Source of the DNA: Tamaricihabitans halophyticus
Lineage (GTDB): Bacteria; Actinomycetota; Actinomycetes; Mycobacteriales; Pseudonocardiaceae
Direction: 5' to 3'
Assembly: GCF_004340875.1 (NCBI RefSeq)
Contig: NZ_SLXQ01000014.1
Coordinates: 62,001 to 126,000 of the forward strand
Length of the DNA: 64,000 bases
Shown here: one piece after another, positions 50,688-59,006 of the stretch
How positions within the stretch are numbered: position 1 is the stretch's first letter
Layout of the letters: every line of letters begins with the position of its first letter
Translations under genes and position numbers: made by a program
Notes under the pieces: generated by a model
What the model was told of the DNA's origin: nothing
The model's database searches: none
The model's input: the letters and a program-made list of their open reading frames with translations, nothing else

Positions 50688-51293
50688 CTATCGCTTACGT
50701 CCGAGGGTAGCCAGCGCGGCGCGTAGCACGGTCGAGGTGTCCTGTTCGGTGTGCTCGGCTTCGGTGACCTTGTCCACAGCCTGTTCCGCCTGCTTGGCGG
50801 CAAAACCCAGCCCGATCAGCGCCTCGGTGACCTCTGTGCGCAGCCGGTCCGCCGGGGGCGCGGGAGCGGCGGCCGCGGTCGAACCGGCGGGTGTCGCGTC
50901 CACCTTGTCACGTAGTTCGAGTACCAGGCGTTCGGCGCCCTTGCGTCCGATCCCCGGCACTTGGGTGAGCGCGGTGATGTTCTCGTCGGCGAGCGCGCGG
51001 CGCAGGCTGTCCGGTTCGAGCACCGCGAGCATGGCCAGGGCGATCCGGGGGCCGATCCCGGAGACCGTTTGCACCAACCCGAACAGCTCCTTGGCCGCCA
51101 GATCGGGAAACCCGTACAACGTGAAGTTGTCGTCCCGAACCACCAGCGCGGTGTGCAGTTGTGCCTGCTCGCCGCGGCGCAGGGTGGCCAGCGTGCCGGG
51201 GGTCGCCAGTACGGCGATGCCCAGCCCGCCGACCTCGATCACCGCGTGGTCGAGCGCGATGTCCAGGACCGTGCCGCGCACCGTGGAGATCAT
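50688..51293 (-). CDS. ruvA: Holliday junction DNA helicase RuvA
   Basis: 201 residues from the ATG at 51293, which overlaps the ruvC stop (ATGA). OB domain ([23 protein letters not shown]), two HhH motifs ([29 protein letters not shown]) and the small domain III. It binds the four-way junction and loads RuvB. SOS control cannot be shown. Confidence 0.97.
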   Translation of the reverse strand: MISTVRGTVLDIALDHAVIEVGGLGIAVLATPGTLATLRRGEQAQLHTALVVRDDNFTLYGFPDLAAKELFGLVQTVSGIGPRIALAMLAVLEPDSLRRALADENITALTQVPGIGRKGAERLVLELRDKVDATPAGSTAAAAPAPPADRLRTEVTEALIGLGFAAKQAEQAVDKVTEAEHTEQDTSTVLRAALATLGRKR

Positions 51294-51937
51294 CCGCGTT
51301 TCCCTTTCGGATTCGTCGCTGCCGTGACGCCCGGCCGGCCGCCGTTGCCGGCCGGGTTCGCCGCCTGCCGTGCCTTCGTCGCGGCGGCCAGGCGCGCCTT
51401 GTGCGCGCGAGCGAGCTCCTTGGCCCGCGCTTCGGCTTCGGCCAGCCGTGCCCGCATGGGTTCCCGCCACAGGTGGCAGATGGCCAGCGCCAGCGCGTCG
51501 GCGGCGTCGGCGGGGCTGGGCATCGCCTCCAGGTCGAGCAGCCTGGTGACCATGGTGCCGACCTGTTTCTTGTCCGCGCGGCCGGAACCGGTTACCGCGG
51601 CCTTGACCTCACTCGGCGTGTGAAAGGCCACCGGGAGTCCGCGGCGGGCCGCGACGAGCGCCACCACGCCACCCGCCTGCGCGGTGCCCATCACGGTGCG
51701 CACGTTGTGCTGGCTGAACACCCGCTCGACGGCGACGGCCTGCGGCTTGTGCCGGTCCAGCCACTTCTCCACCGCGTTGGACAGTTCGAGCAGCCGTTCG
51801 GCGACCGTGACGTCCACCGGGGTGCGCACCACGTCGACGTCAACACAGCGCACCGTGCGACCGCTGCCGCCGTCGACTACCCCGAGACCACACCGAGTCA
51901 ACCCGGGGTCGACACCGAGCACGCGCACACCTATCAC
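51290..51937 (-). CDS. ruvC: Crossover junction endodeoxyribonuclease RuvC
   Basis: 215 residues. RNase H fold resolvase; catalytic [25 protein letters not shown] and [12 protein letters not shown] supply the acidic residues. The core ends near 165; the last 45 residues are a basic Ala/Lys tail common in actinobacteria. Start 51937 ATG or GTG 51928 (VRVLGVDPG). Overlaps ruvA. Confidence 0.96.
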   Translation of the reverse strand: MIGVRVLGVDPGLTRCGLGVVDGGSGRTVRCVDVDVVRTPVDVTVAERLLELSNAVEKWLDRHKPQAVAVERVFSQHNVRTVMGTAQAGGVVALVAARRGLPVAFHTPSEVKAAVTGSGRADKKQVGTMVTRLLDLEAMPSPADAADALALAICHLWREPMRARLAEAEARAKELARAHKARLAAATKARQAANPAGNGGRPGVTAATNPKGKRG

Positions 51938-52011
51938 TCCTCACGAACACCCGTTCGAAACCCTACGCGGCCGCGCGAACGCCGCCGAAGGCGACACGCC
52001 ACGATAGGGAG

Positions 52012-52464
52012 GTGACTCCCGAGGACATCATTCGCACGCTGGATCTCGCCGAACTGCCCATCGAGGGCGGGTTGTACACCCAGAGTTGGCGCGACGATCA
52101 GGTTTCGGCGATCTACTATCTGCTCGTCGCGCCGGATTTCTCCGCGCTGCATCGGTTGGACCGGATCGAGATCTTCACCTATCACGCGGGTTCTCCCGCG
52201 CGGATGCTGCTGCTTCACCCGGATGGCAGCGTGCAACGGCCGGTCCTCGGCCCGGATGTCGCCGCCGGCCAGCGGCCGCAGGTCGTGGTACCGGCCGGGG
52301 TCTGGCAGACCGCGATCACCACCGGCGAGTGGAGCTTCCTCGGCACCGTGGTGGTTCCGCCGTACTACGACGAGTGCGTCGAGTTCGGTGACGCGGACGA
52401 GCTTGCCGCGAGCTATCCGAGCCATGCCGCCGAGATCCGCCCGTTGTGCCGTCACGCTGACTGA
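52012..52464 (+). CDS. DUF985-family cupin
   Basis: 150 residues, GTG start with GGAGG. Starts MTPEDIIRTLDL..PIEGGLYTQSWRDD; FSALHRLDRIEIFTYHAG gives one metal His and Glu typical of DUF985 cupins. Some members are epimerase-like; function not known. Divergent from ruvC. Confidence 0.83.
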   Translation: MTPEDIIRTLDLAELPIEGGLYTQSWRDDQVSAIYYLLVAPDFSALHRLDRIEIFTYHAGSPARMLLLHPDGSVQRPVLGPDVAAGQRPQVVVPAGVWQTAITTGEWSFLGTVVVPPYYDECVEFGDADELAASYPSHAAEIRPLCRHAD

Positions 52465-52473
52465 CGACGGCAC
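52446..52473. terminator. Bidirectional hairpin between DUF985 and DUF4262 genes
   Basis: GTGCCGTC (52446-52453), 12-nt loop, GACGGCAC (52466-52473), a perfect 8-bp stem spanning the stop of the plus gene between convergent genes. Confidence 0.6.
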
Positions 52474-52497
52474 CCGGCTTGCTGGTCGTCGCGCCGG

Positions 52498-53025
52498 TTA
52501 TGGGCCGTTCACGCCAGGCTGCCAGCCTTCCGGCCGGCCGCTTTCGGTGAGCACCGGCTGCCATTGGGCGAATCCCTCGGGGGCGTCCGGTTGCCATGGC
52601 CACGCGCCTTCCGGTGTCGGCGTGATCAGCTGGATGGCGGGGAAATCCCCGGTTCGGTACAGCAAGAAGGCGCTACCAAGGAACTGCGGATAATGGCCTT
52701 TGGCCACTCGCTCCACGGTCACCGACACGCCGTCGAAAAAGTCGTCGTACAGCCGACCCGGCCGGAATCGCTCACCCGCGGAGGCCCGCGCGACGTAGGC
52801 GTTGATCAACACCGGGCCCATGCCCTCGGGCAACCCGACCACGACGGCTTCCGGTACACCGAATCGACGCCAGGCGCCGACCGAGAAGCAGTACCCCGCG
52901 CCGTGCTCGTCCTGGGGGACTTGCACCACCGCGTTCCCGCGTTCCTCGGCTTCGTTCAGTAGCCATTCCCTCAGCCGGGCGTCTTCATCAGAGAGCTGCT
53001 CGAGTGACACCTGGCCATTTTCCAT
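52498..53025 (-). CDS. DUF4262 protein
   Basis: 175 residues from the ATG at 53025; the longer frame is discarded. The LLNEAEERGNAVVQVPQDEHGAGYCFSVGAWRRFGVPEAVVVG pattern is DUF4262 (its segments are AYSVGLW..PELAVFGL-like). Function unknown; proteins of this family often occur alone. Cytoplasmic. Confidence 0.82.
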   Translation of the reverse strand: MENGQVSLEQLSDEDARLREWLLNEAEERGNAVVQVPQDEHGAGYCFSVGAWRRFGVPEAVVVGLPEGMGPVLINAYVARASAGERFRPGRLYDDFFDGVSVTVERVAKGHYPQFLGSAFLLYRTGDFPAIQLITPTPEGAWPWQPDAPEGFAQWQPVLTESGRPEGWQPGVNGP

Positions 53026-53057
53026 GGCGCACCGTCGCCTGCCCAGAGGCAGTCGGC

Positions 53058-53750
53058 CTAACCCGCAAAACCCCCGCGTATCGCGGAACTGAGCGCCGCG
53101 CGCAGTTTGCCGATGCCGTACAGCAGATACCCCAAGGCGATCACCGCGAGCACGAACAGCAGTACGGTAGTCGCGAATCCGCTGTCGCTCGGATCCAGGA
53201 AGGAGCCGTACAGGTCCACCTCGGCGAGCACGAAGTAACCGAGGTACAGCGCGGGAAACACGACCCAGGTCAGCGGGTGCCACCAGCGGGTTTTCGCCTG
53301 GTTGCGGCCAACGAACAGCCAGTCGAGCAACACCACGAGCGGCGTGAGCAGGTGCTCGAACAGCGAATCCACCGTATCCAGCCGCCCGGAGAGCATGGTC
53401 ATGAAGGTGACGCAGACCAGCACCAGCACCACCAGGGTGGCGCCGCGCCACCACGGGGTCACCGGCTCATGCCGCCGCCCCACGGTGAACAGCGGGTAGC
53501 ACATGAGTCCAAAGTAGACTAGTGCGGTGAACAGGCTGGCCTGCTGGCTCAATCCTGGCATCGCGCCGTCGAAACCGAACTTGTTGACCGCGGTGCCGAA
53601 ACCGATCAGCGCGAACACGACGATCAGCAGCCGCCAGGCGCTGACCCCGAGCAACACCGGAACGGAGACCGTCGGCGGCGCGGTGGGCGCCATCGGCGGA
53701 CTCATCACCTGACCCTGCTGACCGGGATAGCCCGGATAGCCAGTACCCAC
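53058..53750 (-). CDS. Six-helix membrane protein (Pr6Pr-like)
   Basis: 230 residues. Gly/Pro/Gln-rich N-terminus (1-30), then about six membrane helices with charged motifs YFGLMCYPLFTVGRRHE, LLTPLVVLLDWLFVG and WWHPLTWVVFPALYLGYF, like Pr6Pr/FAR-17a type proteins. Function unknown. Same strand upstream of the DUF4262 gene; 29 nt from yebC. Confidence 0.72.
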   Translation of the reverse strand: MGTGYPGYPGQQGQVMSPPMAPTAPPTVSVPVLLGVSAWRLLIVVFALIGFGTAVNKFGFDGAMPGLSQQASLFTALVYFGLMCYPLFTVGRRHEPVTPWWRGATLVVLVLVCVTFMTMLSGRLDTVDSLFEHLLTPLVVLLDWLFVGRNQAKTRWWHPLTWVVFPALYLGYFVLAEVDLYGSFLDPSDSGFATTVLLFVLAVIALGYLLYGIGKLRAALSSAIRGGFAG

Positions 53751-53779
53751 CAGCTACTCCCCCAACGTTTTGGCCAAGG

Positions 53780-54526
53780 TCAGACCTCGGCCAGCACCTC
53801 ATCACTGACGTCGAAGTTCGCCCATACGTTCTGCACATCGTCGCAGTCCTCGAGCGCGTCGATGAGCTTGAACAGCTTACGCGCGTCCTCGGCTTCCAGC
53901 GATACGTTTACCGAAGCAACGAAGTTCACGTCGGCGGACTCGTAGTCGTGACCAGCTTCCTGCAGCGCCTTGCGGACGTTCACCAGGTCCGCCGGCTCGG
54001 AGACGATCTCGTAGTTCTCGCCAAGGTCGTTGACCTCCTCGGCCCCGGCGTCGAGAACCAGCATCAGCACGTCGTCCTCGGACAGCTCCCCCTTGGGCAG
54101 GATCAACACGCCCTTGCGGTTGAACAGGTACGCGACCGAGCCGGCGTCGGCCATCGTGCCGCCGTTGCGGGTCATCGCGGTACGCACCTCGGAAGCCGCA
54201 CGGTTGCGGTTGTCGGTGAGGCATTCGACGAAGACCGCCACGCCGTTGGGGCCGTAGCCCTCGTAGTTGATGTTCTGCCAGTCGGCGCCGCCGGCTTCCT
54301 CACCGGCACCCCGCTTGCGCGCGCGTTCGATGTTGTCCAGCGGCACCGAGTTCTTCCTGGCCTTCTGGACCGCGTCGTAGAGAGTTGGATTCGCGTCGGC
54401 GTCACCCCCGCCCGTGCGCGCGGCTACCTCAATGTTCTTGATCAGCTTCGCGAACAGCTTGCCACGCTTGGCGTCGAGGGCGGCCTTCTTGTGCTTGGTC
54501 GTAGCCCACTTGGAGTGGCCGCTCAT
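53780..54526 (-). CDS. yebC: YebC/PmpR family translational/transcriptional regulator
   Basis: 248 residues. Starts [28 protein letters not shown], the family signature, with three domains. YebC-type proteins have been linked to polyproline translation and to promoter control. It lies between pdxT and ruvC as in other actinobacteria (yebC-ruvC), 13 nt after pdxT. Confidence 0.95.
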   Translation of the reverse strand: MSGHSKWATTKHKKAALDAKRGKLFAKLIKNIEVAARTGGGDADANPTLYDAVQKARKNSVPLDNIERARKRGAGEEAGGADWQNINYEGYGPNGVAVFVECLTDNRNRAASEVRTAMTRNGGTMADAGSVAYLFNRKGVLILPKGELSEDDVLMLVLDAGAEEVNDLGENYEIVSEPADLVNVRKALQEAGHDYESADVNFVASVNVSLEAEDARKLFKLIDALEDCDDVQNVWANFDVSDEVLAEV

Positions 54527-54539
54527 CTCTATCCTCCGT

Positions 54540-55205
54540 CTACATCTCGTGCGCTTGCACCGGCATCCCCGCGCCGCTCGCCGCGCCCGCGATCACCCCG
54601 CCCGCGACCATCTCGCAGAACAGTCGGTGTACTCGCGCATCGCCGGTGAGCTCCGGGTGGAACGCGGTAGCCAGCACCGCGCCCTGCCGAACGGCGACGA
54701 TCCTACCGGCAGCGGGCCCGGCGGCCGGGACGTCGGGCACCCTGGCGAGCACCTCGACCCCAGCTCCGGTCGATTCGACCCATGGCGCCCTGATGAAGAC
54801 CGCGTGCAGTGGCGCCCCGGGGACACCCGCCATCGCGAGCTCGCCTTCGAAGGAGTCAACCTGCCTGCCGAACGCGTTGCGCCGCACGACCACGTCCAGT
54901 CCACCCAGCTGGTGCTGGTCCGCGCGGCCGTCCAGCACCTGGTCAGCGAGCAGGATCAGGCCAGCGCAGGACCCGTAGGTGGGCATCCCGGCCCGAATCC
55001 GTGCGCGTAGCGGGTCGAGCAGCCCGAAGCTGTCCAGTAGGCGGCTGATCGTGGTGGACTCCCCGCCGGGCAGCACCATCCCGTGCACCTCGGCGAGTTC
55101 GGCCGGCCGGCGTACCGCGACAGCTCGCACGCCACAGCTGCGCAGCGCGGTGAGGTGTTCCCGAACATCGCCTTGTAGCGCGAGTACGCCGACGGTGGTT
55201 TCCAC
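54540..55205 (-). CDS. pdxT: Pyridoxal 5'-phosphate synthase glutaminase subunit
   Basis: 221 residues. Class I amidotransferase that gives ammonia to PdxS. LPGGESTT (45-52), nucleophile C80 in [10 protein letters not shown], and FHPELTGD with the His-Glu pair. GTG start at 55205. Its partner pdxS lies 7.7 kb away on the same strand, with accessory genes between, whereas they are close in related genomes. Confidence 0.95.
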   Translation of the reverse strand: METTVGVLALQGDVREHLTALRSCGVRAVAVRRPAELAEVHGMVLPGGESTTISRLLDSFGLLDPLRARIRAGMPTYGSCAGLILLADQVLDGRADQHQLGGLDVVVRRNAFGRQVDSFEGELAMAGVPGAPLHAVFIRAPWVESTGAGVEVLARVPDVPAAGPAAGRIVAVRQGAVLATAFHPELTGDARVHRLFCEMVAGGVIAGAASGAGMPVQAHEM

Positions 55206-55256
55206 TTCTCGCCCCTTCGCGGACCTGGTAGTACGTTCCAGCCTAGTTGGCTCTGG

Positions 55257-55589
55257 TCAGGGCACGCCCAGTAGCCGGAGACCGGCCGCCGTCGCGGCGG
55301 CGGCAACCACGACGACCACGAACGGCGCTTTGCGCCAGGCGAGTACCCCGCCGACCGCCACCCCGGCAGGACGCGCCCACCCCGCGAACTCGCCTGCTTC
55401 GAGGAAGGTGGCCGTGACCACCAGCGCGAAAACCAGCGTGGTCGCGGCCACGGTCATGTATCGCTTGGCCGTATCGGACAGCGTGAGGCGATCCCGCAGC
55501 AGCGGCCCGGCAACGCGGAAGCCATATGTACCCGCGGCGAGCACCAGTACGGCGACGATCATCCCGAACGGACTCAGCCCGGCGATCAC
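55257..55589 (-). CDS. azlD: AzlD-type branched-chain amino acid exporter small subunit
   Basis: 110 residues, four hydrophobic segments with the AzlD core TYGFRVAGPLLRDRLTL. Works with AzlC to export branched-chain amino acids or analogues. GTG at 55589 overlaps the azlC stop (GTGA). Confidence 0.88.
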   Translation of the reverse strand: MIAGLSPFGMIVAVLVLAAGTYGFRVAGPLLRDRLTLSDTAKRYMTVAATTLVFALVVTATFLEAGEFAGWARPAGVAVGGVLAWRKAPFVVVVVAAAATAAGLRLLGVP

Positions 55590-56278
55590 GTTCGTACCTC
55601 GGATTCACCGGTGCGCAGTTTGCCGACGACGAGTAGCCCGACGAGCGCCAGCAACACCGGCACGCCCTCCGGTAGCAACGGCGCGGTCGCCAGCGCCACG
55701 GCGCCGCCGAGCAGCGCGGCCCGTAGCGGCCCTGCTTCCCGCAGCGAAGGGAGCACCAGTGCGAGCAAGACCGCCGGGAAGGCGGCGTCCAGCCCGAAAG
55801 CGTCGGTATCCGGCACGATATTGGCAGCAAGCGCACCGATGAGGGTGCCGATGTTCCAGCAGATGATCAGTGCCACCCCGCATGCCCAGTACGCGGCGCG
55901 GGCACGGCGCGGATCGGATTGGGCCAGGGCGAACGCCACCACCTCGTCGATCATCAGATGGCTGCCCACCAGGCGCTGCCACCGGCGCGGGCCGAGCAGC
56001 CCGCCGACCGCGAACCCGAAAGGCAGGTGCCGAGCTCCGACCACCAGACCGGCAAGCACGCCAGCTACCGGGCCGCCGCCCGCGGCGAGCACGCCGACCA
56101 GGGTGAATTGCGCGGCGCCCGACAAGATCACCAGGGACATCAGCATGGGCACCCAGAGCGGGAACCCGCTCGAAGTCGCGATCGCGCCGAAGGACAGCCC
56201 GACCACACCGATGGCGAGGTTCACCAGCGCGATGTCCCGCAGCAGTGCCCGGTCGAGTGTTTTCCATAACGAACGCAT
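55586..56278 (-). CDS. azlC: AzlC-type branched-chain amino acid exporter large subunit
   Basis: 230 residues from the ATG at 56278. About 6-7 helices, with VGVVGLSFGAIATSSGFPLWVPMLMSLVILSGAAQF typical of AzlC and VGSHLMIDEVVAFAL. No SD is clear. Divergent from an HTH-cupin regulator with palindromes between; the pairing predicts control by that regulator. Confidence 0.9.
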   Translation of the reverse strand: MRSLWKTLDRALLRDIALVNLAIGVVGLSFGAIATSSGFPLWVPMLMSLVILSGAAQFTLVGVLAAGGGPVAGVLAGLVVGARHLPFGFAVGGLLGPRRWQRLVGSHLMIDEVVAFALAQSDPRRARAAYWACGVALIICWNIGTLIGALAANIVPDTDAFGLDAAFPAVLLALVLPSLREAGPLRAALLGGAVALATAPLLPEGVPVLLALVGLLVVGKLRTGESEVRT

Positions 56279-56291
56279 CGACTCATATACT

Positions 56292-56322
56292 GAACACACT
56301 GGTAGTGTTCGTCAAGTCGAAC
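56292..56322. promoter_or_regulatory. Overlapping palindromic operators between azlC and its regulator
   Basis: GAACAC-N7-GTGTTC (56292-56310) and GTTCG-N6-CGAAC (56307-56322) share the GTTC half, giving three GAAC/GTTC half-sites in 31 bp. The run is between the divergent azlC and HTH-cupin starts, so it is the likely binding site of that regulator. Confidence 0.7.
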
Positions 56323-56346
56323 ATAGCGACCAATGGAGCGAACGGT

Positions 56347-56910
56347 ATGCGCGAGCAGTCAAGCTCAGCCCCGCTGGAGATCATCGCGGCGGCACTGCAC
56401 CGCGAACGCGGCCGCGCGGGCCTGTCCCTCAGCGAGCTGGCGAAACGCGCCGGGGTCGCGAAATCCACGCTCTCCCAACTGGAGTCCGGGCAGGGCAATC
56501 CCAGCGTGGAGACCCTGTGGGGCCTCAGCGCGGCACTCGGTATCCCACTCAGCCGGCTGGTGGAGCTGCCAACCCCGCAGGTACAGATCATTCGCGCGGG
56601 CGAAGGCCCAGTACTGCCGGCCGAACACGCGCAGTTCACCGGAACGCTGCTGTCCGCGGGGCAGCCGAACACCCGCCGGGATCTCTACCTGGCCACCATC
56701 GAACCCGGCGAGCCGCGGCTGGCGGAACCCCATGTCGCCGGCTCGATCGAGCACGTCGTGCTCAGTAGCGGCCGGGTGCGCACCGGACCGAGTTCGGCGC
56801 CGATCGAGCTGAACCCCGGCGACTACCTGAACTTTCCCGGCGACGAACCGCATATCTACCAGGCGCTCGAGCCGAACACGGTCGCCGTGGTGATGATGGA
56901 ACACCGCTGA
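56347..56910 (+). CDS. XRE-cupin transcriptional regulator
   Basis: 187 residues from the ATG at 56347. HTH at about 12-66 (RERGRAGLSLSELAKRAGVAKSTLSQLESGQGNPSVETL) and a cupin sensor (about 105-185; EHVVLSSGRVRTG, LNPGDYLNFPGDEPHIYQA). Homologues control amino acid export or polyamine genes. Divergent from azlCD. Confidence 0.9.
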   Translation: MREQSSSAPLEIIAAALHRERGRAGLSLSELAKRAGVAKSTLSQLESGQGNPSVETLWGLSAALGIPLSRLVELPTPQVQIIRAGEGPVLPAEHAQFTGTLLSAGQPNTRRDLYLATIEPGEPRLAEPHVAGSIEHVVLSSGRVRTGPSSAPIELNPGDYLNFPGDEPHIYQALEPNTVAVVMMEHR

Positions 56911-56928
56911 GCACGGCCAGCGGGTCCG

Positions 56929-58740
56929 TTAGCCCGTCGGGATCAACACCTCGGCGGAACCACCGCCCCTGCGTTCCGGCTCGGCGACCGCCCGCACCTT
57001 GCCGTGTCCCAACATCTCCAGCGCGGCGACCGCGCCAAGTTCCGGGTTGGGACTGAAGTCCGCGGGTGCCGGTTCGAACCGATGGCCCAGTTCCTCGAGC
57101 CGCTGGCGCTCCGGCGAATCCAGGATGCCTTGTTCGGCGTAGGTCACCTCGTCGTTTCGCTGCGACATCCGCGGCGCCGCGACCGCATCGGGCAGGTTCA
57201 TCCCGAGGTCGAAACGATTGAGCAAAGTCTGCAGCACGGTCGTGATGATCGTCGCCCCGCCGGGGGAACCGAGCGCGAGCTTCGGCCGCCCGTTCTCCAG
57301 CACGATCGTGGGCGACATGCTGCTTCGCGGCCGCTTACCCGGTTCGGGCAGGTTCGGCCCGCCTTCGGCTGGATCAATGGTGAAGTCGGTGAGCTCGTTG
57401 TTCAGCAGGAATCCACGGTCGGGCACGACGATCCCGCTGCCGCCGGTCTGCTCGATGGTCAGCGTGTACGAGACCACGTTCCCCCAGGCGTCCGCGGTCA
57501 CCAGGTGGGTGGTGCTGGTGCCTTCATACGGCTGCGGCGCACCGGCACCGGACGATGTGCAGTCACCGCCGTCCAGCTGGCCCGGCTCGACGGGCGCCGG
57601 CGCCGCGACGTTCGGGTCGATCAGGCAGGCGCGCGATGCGGCGAACTCCTTGGACAGCAAGGTATCCGTGGGCACGTCCACGAACTCCGGGTCCGCGACG
57701 TAGGCATTGCGGTCGGCGTAGGCGAGCTTGCTCGCCTCGAGGTAATGGTGCCACTGCGCGGTGCGATCCATTGTCGACAGATCGAACCCGTCGAGAATGT
57801 TCAGCGCCTCGCCGACCGCGATCCCGCCCGAGGAGGTGGGTGGCATGCTGTACACGTCGACGCCGCCATACCGCACGCCGGTGGGTTCCCGGTCCGGCGC
57901 GGTGTAGGCGGCGAGATCCGCTGGCTCCATCAAACCGGGCCGGACGATCAGATCGGTGTCGGCCGCGACCGGTGGCTGCTGCACGGTACGCGCCACGTCC
58001 GCGCCGAGATCGCCATCGTAGAGCGCCGATGTGCCCTGCTCGCCGAGCAACCGGTAGGTCTCCGCGAGATCCGGGTTCCGCAGCGTGCTGCCGACCGCTG
58101 GCGGCTGACCGTCGGGCAGGAACAGCTCCGCGGTGGAATCGAAGGCGGCGAAGCGCTCGTGGTTCGCCGCGGTCTGGCCGTGAAACTCCTCGTCCACGAC
58201 AAACCCCTGCTCGGCAAGTTTCGTTGCTGGCGCCAGGTTCTTGCGCAGGTCGAGCCGGCCCCAGTTGGCCAACGCCCGCTCCCAGGTCAGCGGGGTACCT
58301 GGCACGCCGACCGAAAGCCCCGAGGTCACTGCCTCATCGAAGGAAATAACCTCGCCGGTTTCCGGGTCCACAAAGGAGTCCTCGGTCATCGCGGCCGGGG
58401 CGGTCTCCCTCCCATCGATGGCCTGCACCGAGCGACTCGCCGCGTCGTAGTACACGAAGTACCCACCGCCGCCGATACCCGCTGAATACGGCTCGGTGAC
58501 GCCAAGCGCGGCGGCGGTGGCGACCGCCGCGTCCACGGCGTTGCCGCCGCGCTTGAGCACCGCAAGCCCCGCCTTCGTGGCGTCCTCGTCCACGCTGGAT
58601 ACCGCGCCACCAAAGCCTTCGGCGACCGGACGCTTGGCCCGGTCCGGCAGCCCGTTCGAGTCAGCCTGTGCCGCCGCCGGCGCCAGACCGGCCGCGAGCC
58701 CGATCGTGAGCACCGCCGCGGCGAGCGTTCGCGCTGCCAT
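56929..58740 (-). CDS. ggt: Gamma-glutamyltransferase, secreted
   Basis: 603 residues from the ATG at 58740. Signal peptide AARTLAAAVLTIGLAAGLAPAAAQA. N-terminal nucleophile hydrolase: self-cleaves before the Thr in EGTSTTHLVTADAWGN; GIGGGGYFVYYD and the MSPTIVLENGRPKLALGSPGG segment are typical. It cleaves gamma-glutamyl bonds of glutathione or related thiols outside the cell. Convergent with the HTH-cupin gene. Confidence 0.94.
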   Translation of the reverse strand: MAARTLAAAVLTIGLAAGLAPAAAQADSNGLPDRAKRPVAEGFGGAVSSVDEDATKAGLAVLKRGGNAVDAAVATAAALGVTEPYSAGIGGGGYFVYYDAASRSVQAIDGRETAPAAMTEDSFVDPETGEVISFDEAVTSGLSVGVPGTPLTWERALANWGRLDLRKNLAPATKLAEQGFVVDEEFHGQTAANHERFAAFDSTAELFLPDGQPPAVGSTLRNPDLAETYRLLGEQGTSALYDGDLGADVARTVQQPPVAADTDLIVRPGLMEPADLAAYTAPDREPTGVRYGGVDVYSMPPTSSGGIAVGEALNILDGFDLSTMDRTAQWHHYLEASKLAYADRNAYVADPEFVDVPTDTLLSKEFAASRACLIDPNVAAPAPVEPGQLDGGDCTSSGAGAPQPYEGTSTTHLVTADAWGNVVSYTLTIEQTGGSGIVVPDRGFLLNNELTDFTIDPAEGGPNLPEPGKRPRSSMSPTIVLENGRPKLALGSPGGATIITTVLQTLLNRFDLGMNLPDAVAAPRMSQRNDEVTYAEQGILDSPERQRLEELGHRFEPAPADFSPNPELGAVAALEMLGHGKVRAVAEPERRGGGSAEVLIPTG

Positions 58741-58842
58741 GCACCCTCCAGATTCGCGCTGCTGAGAACTGATGAGATCGGCAGCTATCTTTGCGCGCCG
58801 CCGCGTCCGGGACAAGCCCAGGGCACTGCTAAGCTCGCGGCC

Positions 58843-58896
58843 ATGTCAGCATCGTGCGCGGCCGCTTGCGCGGCAGTGACCAGGACGTCCCGCTAG
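58843..58896 (+). CDS. 17-codon leader ORF before the MFS gene
   Basis: Encodes MSASCAAACAAVTRTSR. The ATG lies 8 nt after TAAGCT (58830-58835), a -10-like box, so the transcript may start almost on the ATG (leaderless). The last codons lie in a long-range stem (58883-58933). Layout like drug- or amino-acid-sensing attenuator peptides of actinomycete exporters; not matched to any named family. Confidence 0.45.
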   Translation: MSASCAAACAAVTRTSR

Positions 58897-58983
58897 CGGC
58901 GGGGCGTTCGACGCACACACTCCTGGGACGTCCAGCCGCTTCGTGACCAGTCCGAAGCGGCGTTTCGTGCCGCTCCGGAAACG
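58883..58983 (+). promoter_or_regulatory. Ordered hairpins in the MFS leader (attenuator candidate)
   Basis: Three stems: GGACGTCCC (58883-58891) with GGGACGTCC (58925-58933); CCGCTTCG (58936-58943) with CGAAGCGG (58953-58960), 9-nt loop; CGTTTC (58961-58966) with GAAACG (58978-58983). The first begins in the leader ORF, the last ends 12 nt before the SD GGAGC. A ribosome halted in the ORF would break the first. Confidence 0.5.
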
Positions 58984-59006
58984 TTTCTGAGCGACGGAGC
59001 ACCTCG

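Noticed and set aside
52012-53454. N-terminal extension of the DUF4262 frame to 53454
   Set aside because: The extension reads antisense-like Arg/Gly-rich sequence inside the Pr6Pr-like gene.
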